Shown one piece after another: positions 1-5,598 of a stretch of DNA of 9,312 bases; position 1 is the first letter of the stretch; each line of letters opens with the position of its first letter. Below the pieces are notes generated by a model that was given only the letters and a program-made list of their open reading frames with translations, ran no database searches and was not told the DNA's origin. A program made the translations under genes and the position numbers. Source of the stretch: Candidatus Woesearchaeota archaeon (GTDB lineage: Archaea > Nanobdellota > Nanobdellia > Woesearchaeales > UBA525); the NCBI GenBank assembly GCA_013331575.1, contig DUGD01000049.1, forward strand, positions 14,399 through 23,710, given 5' to 3'.

Positions 1-1
1 G

Positions 2-511
2 GTAGAGGCCGTATTGATCTGGAACGCGTCATCGTGGCTGCTCATCGTCCCGGCGATACTCATAGGCGCGCTGCTCATCGTGCTCTACGCGAAATATAGC
101 ATCCCTAGCGTCGCAGTCATCCTCGCCGCGTTCAGCACCATCATATTCACGATAGCGGTGGTCGATCTTGTGCAGATGCGCATCAGCACCGCAGGCATCG
201 CGGCGTTCTTGATGCTCGTCGGCTACTCGGTGGATACCGACATCCTCCTCTCGACGCGTGTGCTCAAGAACAGCACTGGTACGGTCTATGAGCGCATCGT
301 GAGCACATTCAAGACAGGCATCACCATGACAGGCACCACATTCGCGGCGGCGTTCGTATCGTTGATCTTCAGCCAGAGCGCAGTCATCCGCGAGATCATG
401 ATCATCATATGCATCGGTCTCATCGCCGACGTGTTATTCACCTGGGTCCAGAACGCGGGCGTACTGCGCTGGCATCTGGAGATGCGAGGACGAACGAGCG
501 ATAACGCTTGA
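2..511 (+). CDS. secF: Protein-export membrane protein SecF, C-terminal part (cut by window start)
   Basis: The frame is open from base 2 to the TGA at 509-511, giving the last 169 residues of archaeal SecF; the first membrane segment and the external head domain lie outside the window. SecF forms a complex with SecD in the cytoplasmic membrane and assists Sec-dependent protein export using ion-motive force. About five hydrophobic segments are visible, and the diagnostic conserved stretch GYSVDTDILLSTRVL sits in the third, the SecF signature with charged residues inside the membrane. The secF-then-secD order is the usual archaeal one. The secD start follows 30 bases after the stop, so the two are probably one operon. 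No frameshift is seen. Family assignment is strong; the missing N-terminus is only an effect of the window edge. Confidence 0.95.
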   Translation, partial: VEAVLIWNASSWLLIVPAILIGALLIVLYAKYSIPSVAVILAAFSTIIFTIAVVDLVQMRISTAGIAAFLMLVGYSVDTDILLSTRVLKNSTGTVYERIVSTFKTGITMTGTTFAAAFVSLIFSQSAVIREIMIIICIGLIADVLFTWVQNAGVLRWHLEMRGRTSDNA

Positions 512-520
512 AGGCAAGCG
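505..520 (+). other. Small hairpin at the secF-secD junction
   Basis: CGCTTG (505-510) pairs with CAAGCG (515-520) around an AAGG loop. It overlaps the secF stop codon and lies 21 bases before the secD ATG. It has no following T-run, so it is unlikely to be a terminator; it could affect coupling of secF and secD translation. This is inference from an inverted repeat only. Confidence 0.35.
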
Positions 521-541
521 ATATGTGACGAGTGATACTCC

Positions 542-2218
542 ATGAAATTCAAACGCATCATCACCCATCCGCGCATGATCATCCTGATCGCGGTCTTGCT
601 CTTGTCAGTCATCGCCATCAATCCCCATTGGGGCGTAGAGGGCGTAGCGATACGACAGGTCATGAAAGACAGCGCGGCGAGCGACGCAGGGCTGATCAAC
701 CCCGGCCCCAACGCAGCGCCCATGAGCCGTGAACGGGTCATAGCGGTGAACGGCGAGACCGTGAATGATGTGGCGTCGTATCACGCGCTCATCGAGGGAT
801 ACCCCCCGAACAGGTCCATCACCATAACGACCAACGAGAACACCTACAGACTCACTACAAAGCCTAACACCGTAATCGACTATCGCGATGAGGAGGTGTT
901 GGGCGAAGATAACACGACAACAGTACAGCGCGTTGCGTATAACAAGACACTGAACGGGACGCAGGACCTCGGTCTCGTCGTATACCCCGCTCCACGGAGC
1001 AATCTACGCCTCGGCCTCGATCTCTCCGGCGGCACGAGAGTCATACTCAAACCGAAAGAACGCGTGTCGCAAGACGACCTCAACACGATCATCGACAACA
1101 TCAAGCAGCGCCTTAACGTCTACGGCCTCTCCGATATCGTCGTCAGATCGTCCAAGGACCTGGCGGGCGACGATTACATCATCGTCGAGATCGCGGGCGC
1201 GAACAAGAACGAGGTGCAGGAGCTCCTCGCGAAACAGGGCAAGTTCGAAGCCAAGATAGGCGATGACACCGTCTTCAAAGGCGGAAATGACATCACCTAC
1301 GTCTGCCGGAGCGCAGAGTGCAGCGGCATCGACCGGAATGTAGGTTGCGGCCAAGGCGCCGGAGGCTACAACTGCCGCTTCAGCTTCCAGATATCGCTCT
1401 CGCCCGAATCCGCGAAACGACAAGCTGACCTCACGCGAGAGCTCAACGTCATGCTCGATCAGAGCGGCAACTATCTCGAGAAACCGCTCGACCTCTACCT
1501 CGACGACGAACTCGTCGACACGCTCCAGATCAGCGCGGAACTCAAAGGCCGCGCGTCAACAGACATTCTCATAAGCGGCAGCGGCAGCGGCACAACGCAG
1601 CAGGAGGCGGCGCAGGATACCATCGCGAACATGAAGCGATTGCAGACGGTCCTCATCACAGGCAGCCTACCGGTGCAGCTCGATATCGTCAAGAGCGACG
1701 GCATCAGTCCGGTCCTCGGATCGAGCTTTATCGCGAACGCATTCCTCGTCGGACTGCTCTCCATCATTTCGGTGGCGTTGGTGCTTGTCATCCGCTATCG
1801 TAAACCGATCATATCTATCCCGATTATCATCACCATGGTCGCCGAGGTCACTATCGTCTTCGGTTTCGCAGCGTGGGTCGGATGGAACCTGGACCTGGCA
1901 GCGATCGCTGCTATCGTCATAGCCATCGGAAGCGGTGTGGACGACCAGATAGTCATCATCGATGAGACGCTCCAGGGCGGTGTCGCTCGCGACACATCGC
2001 GCAGCTGGAAAGAACGCCTCACAAAAGCGTTTGTCATCATCTTCGCGAGTTATTTCACGCTTGTCGCCGCGATGATACCGCTCTGGTTTGCCGGCGCAGG
2101 TCTCTTGCGAGGATTCGCGATCACGACCATTGTGGGCGTGACTGCTGGCGTGCTCATAACGCGGCCTGCGTTCGCGATGTTCACCGAGGTCCTGCTCAAG
2201 AAGGATGACGAGGACTGA
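542..2218 (+). CDS. secD: Protein-export membrane protein SecD
   Basis: 558 residues, complete. SecD partners SecF in the membrane and helps pull or release exported proteins on the outer face. An N-terminal membrane segment (about 11-27) is followed by a PDZ-like stretch (about 31-105), with the pattern SAASDAGL and RERVIAVNGETV typical of PDZ folds. The SecD signature LGLDLSGGTRVIL is at 157-169 and the head domain at about 175-385. The head contains four cysteines (255, 260, 269, 278) close together, which could form disulfides or bind metal outside the cell. Membrane segments fill about 395-550, including the RND-type motif IAIGSGVDDQIVIIDE (460-475) with acidic residues in the membrane. 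The tail is acidic (KKDDED). The ATG at 542 gives a sensible positively charged N-terminus before the first membrane segment; no strong Shine-Dalgarno sequence is visible, so translation may be coupled to secF. Confidence 0.96.
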   Translation: MKFKRIITHPRMIILIAVLLLSVIAINPHWGVEGVAIRQVMKDSAASDAGLINPGPNAAPMSRERVIAVNGETVNDVASYHALIEGYPPNRSITITTNENTYRLTTKPNTVIDYRDEEVLGEDNTTTVQRVAYNKTLNGTQDLGLVVYPAPRSNLRLGLDLSGGTRVILKPKERVSQDDLNTIIDNIKQRLNVYGLSDIVVRSSKDLAGDDYIIVEIAGANKNEVQELLAKQGKFEAKIGDDTVFKGGNDITYVCRSAECSGIDRNVGCGQGAGGYNCRFSFQISLSPESAKRQADLTRELNVMLDQSGNYLEKPLDLYLDDELVDTLQISAELKGRASTDILISGSGSGTTQQEAAQDTIANMKRLQTVLITGSLPVQLDIVKSDGISPVLGSSFIANAFLVGLLSIISVALVLVIRYRKPIISIPIIITMVAEVTIVFGFAAWVGWNLDLAAIAAIVIAIGSGVDDQIVIIDETLQGGVARDTSRSWKERLTKAFVIIFASYFTLVAAMIPLWFAGAGLLRGFAITTIVGVTAGVLITRPAFAMFTEVLLKKDDED

Positions 2219-2281
2219 GCATTCGCCGGAATGATTGATACAATACCGCAGGATGCTCAGCGCCACAATCAGAGAGTGAGG

Positions 2282-2289
2282 TTTAAAAA
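2282..2289 (+). promoter_or_regulatory. Probable TATA box for tRNA-Val
   Basis: TTTAAAAA preceded by a purine-rich GAGAGTGAGG stretch, which could serve as a BRE. A start about 26 bases downstream (near 2311) would leave a leader of roughly 57 bases to be removed by RNase P. It is the only good TATA-like sequence between secD and the tRNA. Confidence 0.55.
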
Positions 2290-2367
2290 CCCATCCGTGT
2301 TCCAGTCAACAACGTGTGATGCGGACAAGCATCGTACGGTCCAGTTTGCAGAAAGGCAAGATATTCA

Positions 2368-2439
2368 GAGCCCGTAGTTTAGTGGTATAACGTCTCCTTG
2401 ACGTGGAGAAGGTCGTCGGTTCGAATCCGGCCGGGCTCA
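2368..2439 (+). tRNA. tRNA-Val (anticodon GAC)
   Basis: A full cloverleaf can be drawn by hand. The 7-bp acceptor is GAGCCCG (2368-2374) with CGGGCTC (2432-2438), with discriminator A at 2439. The D arm has GTT/AAC pairing and the AGTGGTATAA loop. The anticodon stem is TCTCC (2393-2397) with GGAGA (2405-2409), and the loop TTGACGT places the anticodon GAC at 2400-2402, reading GUC/GUU valine codons. The T arm is GTCGG/CCGGC (one G-U pair) with loop TTCGAAT. There is no intron, and no CCA is encoded after the discriminator (TCA follows), so CCA must be added afterwards. Confidence 0.96.
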
Positions 2440-2493
2440 TCAGCAGGTATCGATATCAGTCATCAATTCTAGGGGCGCTTGCGAGAGACGCGT

Positions 2494-3000
2494 ATGGATT
2501 ACTATTCCACCATCGCACCAGGATACGATGCCCTCTACGGCGAAGAGCAAGACGAGAAGCTACGCGAATTCCTGATCAGGATATCGCCGCCGCACAAAGG
2601 GACGCTCCTCGATGTAGGCTGCGGGACCGGACGGAGCAAACGATTCTTCCCCGGCATGGCTTGGCAAGGCATCGAACCCGCGCAAGGACTTATCGAGCAT
2701 GCGTCTCTTGACGCTACAGAGCACATCACGCTTGGCTGCGGCGAGTCACTCCCCTATCCAGACGATTCCTTCGACATCGTGCTCTCGCTCACCGCACTCC
2801 AGAACTTCGACGATCCGGACGCTGGGCTTCAGGAGATGAATAGAGTCACGAAACCCGATGGCGTCATTCTTCTGTCATTTCTGAAAAAGTCGGAGAAAAA
2901 ATCGATGCTAGAACAGATTGTACGAACAAAACTCCATGTACTGGCTGCATGGGAGAATGCGAAGGACATGATGTTCGTCTGCGCTCGAAAAAATAAGTGA
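2494..3000 (+). CDS. Class I SAM-dependent methyltransferase (Methyltransf_11/UbiE-like)
   Basis: 168 residues from the ATG at 2494. An upstream TTG (2479) would add only five residues and looks less likely, because MDYYSTIAPGYD is the usual start of this family. The glycine-rich SAM-binding motif I, LLDVGCGTGRS, is at 38-48; the acidic residue closing strand 2 is in GIEPA (59-63, E61). The stretch ESLPYPDDSFDIVLSLTAL (84-102) corresponds to motifs II-III, with the typical FDIV strand. The protein is short, consisting of the Rossmann core with little substrate-binding decoration, so the substrate (small molecule, RNA or protein) cannot be told. It starts 54 bases after tRNA-Val on the same strand and may be transcribed with it. 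The last codons overlap a possible degenerate copy of the repeated element described below. Confidence 0.9.
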   Translation: MDYYSTIAPGYDALYGEEQDEKLREFLIRISPPHKGTLLDVGCGTGRSKRFFPGMAWQGIEPAQGLIEHASLDATEHITLGCGESLPYPDDSFDIVLSLTALQNFDDPDAGLQEMNRVTKPDGVILLSFLKKSEKKSMLEQIVRTKLHVLAAWENAKDMMFVCARKNK

Positions 3001-3108
3001 TCATCGATATGGCCTTGGTTTTGCGCTCATAGTTAGCAAACGCGACATAGTAGATGCGGACGCACTATGGGCGCTAGACAATGGATGGTGAACCAGTACT
3101 ATACCTGA

Positions 3109-3310
3109 GCAATAAGAGACGTTTGTTGTGGCCTTGGCACTATCCAGACGCTCGAGATGGTAGCAACCCTCGAGTGTCGCGAAAGGACTGCGCGGGGGAG
3201 ATGTTCTCCCTGCGCAAGAAACGGCGGAAGTGCCTTCCGCGTTCAAGAATTCGGCTCGAATTCTTCGAATTCCTTGAATTTCTTCGCGTCATACAACCGC
3301 CGCCACAACA
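3109..3310 (+). ncRNA. Structured element, copy A (putative ncRNA of unknown family)
   Basis: Block order: GCAATAAG (3109-3116), GTTGTGGCCTTGG (3125-3137), TATCCAGAC (3141-3149), GTCGCGAAAGGACT (3176-3189), GCCACAACA (3302-3310). Outer helix: 3125-3132 with 3302-3309 (8 bp), then a CTT bulge and GGC (3136-3138) with GCC (3299-3301). Inner part: TCC (3143-3145) with GGA (3185-3187); a 10-bp helix 3147-3156 with 3169-3178 (one G-U); a two-base AT bulge; and an apical helix GGT (3159-3161)/ACC (3166-3168) closing an AGCA loop. Between GGACT and the closing strand is a 110-base insertion with extra hairpins. Copy B on the minus strand has the same blocks and the same fold, with compensatory changes. 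A possible TATA-like TACTATAC is at 3097-3104. Whether it is an RNA gene, a 3' UTR structure or a miniature mobile element is not known. Confidence 0.6.
3189..3278 (+). other. Three tandem hairpins inserted in structured element A
   Basis: Hairpin 1: 3189-3200 with 3206-3216 around an ATGTT loop. Hairpin 2: AAC plus GCGGAAG (3224-3230) with CTTCCGC (3234-3240) plus GTT, with one bulged G and a TGC loop. Hairpin 3: AAGAATTCG (3245-3253) with CGAATTCTT (3257-3265), a perfect 9-bp arm with a GCT loop. The third has an alternative fold in which TTCAAGAATTC (3242-3252) pairs with GAATTCCTTGAA (3267-3278) with a bulged C. Short imperfect tandem units of GAATTYYTT follow to 3284. The hairpins are absent from copy B, where the corresponding segment is only about 14 bases. 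Confidence 0.6.
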
Positions 3311-3430
3311 AAAACAACAGATAACAATACTGATCCGTTCCTGCACTACAGCCAACAGAGTAAAACCAATCCCACTACTTGTTGCTGCGGAGCATCATAC
3401 TCTCGGTTCGGTTTCGGGCGCCGCGTTGCC

Positions 3431-3463
3431 GTCGGGACCCCCGGCCCGCGGGCCGTACCCGAC
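3431..3463 (+). other. GC-rich stem-loop in the long gene-free stretch
   Basis: A perfect 14-bp palindrome CGGCCCGCGGGCCG (3442-3455) is enclosed by GTCGGG (3431-3436) pairing with CCCGAC (3458-3463). Together they make a very stable stem-loop about 130 bases before the next gene. There is no T-run after it. It could be part of a longer RNA reaching downstream from copy A, or an independent structure. The remaining sequence of the gene-free stretch (3001-3108, 3311-3430, 3464-3567) has no recognisable gene. Confidence 0.55.
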
Positions 3464-3567
3464 ACGACACCCTCAGAATAAGCTCCAAGGCAGCAACCTT
3501 GCCTCCATCGTTTATCCATATCCTCGCGTTCGTCTGCCTTTGTCTAGGCATCATATTCTGCGTAATC

Positions 3568-3575
3568 TATTTAAA
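3568..3575 (+). promoter_or_regulatory. TATA box of the DUF1189-like gene
   Basis: TATTTAAA, centred about 25 bases before the ATG at 3597. This predicts transcription starting at, or within a base or two of, the start codon, that is a leaderless message. It also decides the start: the frame is open upstream to 3081, but that upstream part would lie before the promoter. Confidence 0.75.
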
Positions 3576-3596
3576 CGCGCTCTCGAGGGTCGCCGC

Positions 3597-4358
3597 ATGC
3601 GCACCAACGAGTATCTGTTCATGCTTGTCAAAGCGTACAACCCGAACCAGTACAACAAGCTCGTGGAGCGCTCGATAGGAGACTACGCATCGTTTCTCAG
3701 CATCACAGTACTGCTTGCAATACTCATCTTCATTGGGGCGCTCCTGCCAAGCGCATACATGCTCTCGGACGACCTCGACGAGCGACTCTCCAGCGTCGAT
3801 ACGCTAACTATCGACGGAACTATCGCTACTGACTCCCCTGTGATACTCCTCGATCACCCGCTCGTGCGTATCGATAGCGCCGCCAATACGACCCCTTCAC
3901 GCACCATCACCATTGCAAACGATGGCCTCATCTATCGTAAATATCTCTTCTTCGGGGAGCGTACGCTGCGATGGGACTCATTCAAAGACCTTTCGAATCC
4001 CTCCGATGATGCGAAGGCAATGATGCATGCCATCGCAGCGTTCCTCCTGCCGAGCATCGTCTTCTGGTTCACAGTCTTCGTGCTCATCGAAGTGATGATC
4101 ATCTATGGCATCATGGTCGCTGTCGGCACGCTTGCGCCGAAGATTGTAGGGTTCCATGCGCCTGCTTCTTCAGTGGCGAAGATTGGCGTATTATCCCTTC
4201 CCAGCATCCTCTTTATCGACTTAGGACTCTATCCTATCGCACCATTATTCTGGTGGGGGTTCGCGCTCACCACAGTCTATTTCTTGATAGGCGTAGTGAT
4301 GATAAGCGAGCCGAAGGGAGCATCGCACAGCAGGAAACGATCTTCTGACAAGAATTGA
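3597..4358 (+). CDS. Polytopic membrane protein, DUF1189-like
   Basis: 253 residues from the ATG at 3597, chosen because a TATA box lies about 25 bases upstream and because the in-frame sequence before it is not protein-like. A short cytoplasmic N-terminus contains the pattern LVKAYNPNQYNKLVERS (10-26), which resembles the AYNPKFY-type start of archaeal DUF1189-like proteins. A membrane segment follows (about 33-55), then a polar, Thr/Asp-rich external domain (about 56-140), then three hydrophobic segments (about 144-177, 192-212 and 214-236). The tail is basic and cytoplasmic (SHSRKRSSDKN). No catalytic motif is recognised. Membrane location is well supported; function is unknown. It may be a remote relative of Yip1/DUF1189 proteins. 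It stands alone in its own transcription unit, with another promoter before the next gene. Confidence 0.85.
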   Translation: MRTNEYLFMLVKAYNPNQYNKLVERSIGDYASFLSITVLLAILIFIGALLPSAYMLSDDLDERLSSVDTLTIDGTIATDSPVILLDHPLVRIDSAANTTPSRTITIANDGLIYRKYLFFGERTLRWDSFKDLSNPSDDAKAMMHAIAAFLLPSIVFWFTVFVLIEVMIIYGIMVAVGTLAPKIVGFHAPASSVAKIGVLSLPSILFIDLGLYPIAPLFWWGFALTTVYFLIGVVMISEPKGASHSRKRSSDKN

Positions 4359-4391
4359 TGAGTTATATCAATACCCCGGACGAGCATAAAG

Positions 4392-4398
4392 TATAAAA
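4392..4398 (+). promoter_or_regulatory. TATA box of the PIP-tailed protein gene
   Basis: TATAAAA, centred about 27 bases before the ATG at 4422, preceded by purine-rich GAGCATAAAG. The spacing predicts a leaderless or almost leaderless message. Confidence 0.8.
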
Positions 4399-4421
4399 GC
4401 TGCGCGTGTACGGCCATCATC

Positions 4422-5453
4422 ATGGGATTTGAACCATTTGTGTTACCTCGTCGACACACTGAGCCTTCCAGTCCTGCTGTTGGCCAGGCACGCACGCGTG
4501 AAGAGCGGGTCCATGCGCTCGCGCAGCAATTGCACCAACGCGGGCTCACCTCAAGCATGACCGATGCGCGTCGTCTCGCCGAAGGCATGGTCGATGTCGA
4601 GCAGAAAGTCATGAAACAGACGCCGAAACCTCAAGAGGGATCTTCAGAGCGGAATTCTATGCCTGGCGTACGCGGCAACCCCTCATCCACAACGACTATG
4701 AAAGATGTGCCTACGCAACTCGACACCGCGGGTTGGCCGAACAGATTCCGTGATTTCGTAAAGACTGCTGCGGCACAGCCCGAGACGCGTCCTGAACACG
4801 CCATCCCCGTCATAAAACCCTCATCATCCCAGCATGCAGTCCAGCCGAGTGATGCGTTACCGATGACGCAATCAACCTCCGTTATCGATGAACCACGTAG
4901 GCCAACAACGACGCCCGAGGCATTACGTAGCGCTGATAGTGTCGCATCGGCACAATCGCGACCAAGGATGACGTATGGGCGTGAAGAGCAGCATCGGGTT
5001 GCAGAAGTACCGCACACGAATGCCTCTCGCCAGATGTTCTTCGAAGACGCACCGCCCATCACTGCTGCACGAGGGTACTCAGGACCCAAGCCGCAGAAGG
5101 TCGAATTCATGGCACAAAAGATGGACTTGCGGCCGAAACAACCGCAGACTCCTACGCCGACGGTCACTGCTCCGGAACCTCGAGTGCGCGAGACGGTGGA
5201 CATCGTCGTCGAAGACGCAGGAGTGCAGATCACCAAGACTGAAGAGACTCCCACCTCATCTGCAACACAAGAGACGACGATTGTTGTTGATGTACCGCAC
5301 CCTGCAGTCAACGCAGTGGATCCTACGCCCACACCATCGTCTCTACCCCCCACTGAGACTGAGCCTCGATCAGAGACAAAACCTCCTGCGCCAAAACCGG
5401 CGTCAGGCCCTGGGTCAGTCGATATCTTCGAATTCTTCAAGAAAAAAGGCTGA
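4422..5453 (+). CDS. Disordered Pro/Thr-rich protein with N-terminal helical unit and PIP-box-like C-terminus
   Basis: 343 residues; I do not recognise a named family. Residues about 26-64 are predicted helical by eye (REERVHALAQQLHQ, then RGLTSSMTDARRLAEGM), a pattern resembling short helical units (LV.KGLA.S..EA.RMAE) that I associate with uncharacterised DPANN proteins. Residues about 65-328 are low complexity, rich in Pro, Thr, Ser, Glu and Lys, with no membrane segment or signal peptide, so probably a disordered cytoplasmic linker. The extreme C-terminus is SVDIFEFFKKKG (332-343), which fits the hydrophobic part of a PCNA-interacting peptide: I at position 4, FF at positions 7-8, then lysines; the usual Gln at position 1 is Ser. 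A clamp-binding or scaffold role is inference. The start follows a well-placed TATA box. The long antisense open frame here is a compositional shadow. Confidence 0.85.
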   Translation: MGFEPFVLPRRHTEPSSPAVGQARTREERVHALAQQLHQRGLTSSMTDARRLAEGMVDVEQKVMKQTPKPQEGSSERNSMPGVRGNPSSTTTMKDVPTQLDTAGWPNRFRDFVKTAAAQPETRPEHAIPVIKPSSSQHAVQPSDALPMTQSTSVIDEPRRPTTTPEALRSADSVASAQSRPRMTYGREEQHRVAEVPHTNASRQMFFEDAPPITAARGYSGPKPQKVEFMAQKMDLRPKQPQTPTPTVTAPEPRVRETVDIVVEDAGVQITKTEETPTSSATQETTIVVDVPHPAVNAVDPTPTPSSLPPTETEPRSETKPPAPKPASGPGSVDIFEFFKKKG

Positions 5454-5507
5454 CGGCATTCGTTGATTACGTCCGTGTTGATGCGGATGTTCTTTGCGAG
5501 GTATATC

Positions 5508-5530
5508 CTCTGAACTGACTCTCTGAACTG
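5508..5530 (+). repeat. Direct repeat CTCTGAACTG x2, possible regulator-binding site
   Basis: CTCTGAACTG occurs at 5508-5517 and again at 5521-5530, 13 bases apart, ending 14 bases before the TATA box of the secreted Tyr-rich gene. TGCGGA (5482-5487) and TCCGCA (5531-5536) flank it as an inverted pair, and GAGG/CCTC (5499-5510 region) makes a small hairpin. Position just upstream of the core promoter is typical for archaeal activator sites; the regulator is unknown. Confidence 0.5.
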
Positions 5531-5544
5531 TCCGCACCGCAAAC

Positions 5545-5552
5545 TATATAAA
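5545..5552 (+). promoter_or_regulatory. TATA box of the secreted Tyr-rich protein gene
   Basis: TATATAAA with A-rich sequence before it (CGCAAAC). Transcription would begin near 5575, giving a leader of about 24 bases before the ATG at 5599, unlike the leaderless neighbours upstream. Confidence 0.8.
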
Positions 5553-5598
5553 TGAAAAGACACTCTTAAGTGGTAACAACCTAGTTTGGGGCCACATC

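Noticed and set aside
2262..2281. Possible fragment of the repeated element (GCCACAA before tRNA-Val)
   Set aside because: Only seven bases match the closing strand, and none of the other blocks or pairing partners is present.
3081..3596. In-frame upstream extension of the DUF1189-like gene (172 codons without stop)
   Set aside because: The translation is rich in Arg, Pro, His and Cys with no family resemblance, it runs through the structured element and GC-rich hairpins, and a TATA box lies between it and the ATG at 3597. The open frame is notable for its length but most likely accidental.
3001..3596. RNase P RNA or SRP RNA in the long gene-free stretch
   Set aside because: I found neither the GAGGAAAGTC/ACAGAA-type P4 sequences of RNase P nor the GGAAGG...AGCAG helix 8 motif of SRP RNA, and the element occurs twice, unlike those single-copy genes.
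5454..5507. Terminator after the PIP-tailed protein gene
   Set aside because: No T-run or strong hairpin directly follows the stop codon at 5453; the nearest pairing (TGCGGA/TCCGCA) seems linked to the next promoter.
4631..5563. Long antisense open frame (310 codons) opposite the PIP-tailed protein
   Set aside because: Low-complexity Val/Gly/Ser/Thr translation mirroring the Pro/Thr-rich sense codons; no promoter of its own is seen, whereas the sense gene has a well-placed TATA box and protein-like ends.
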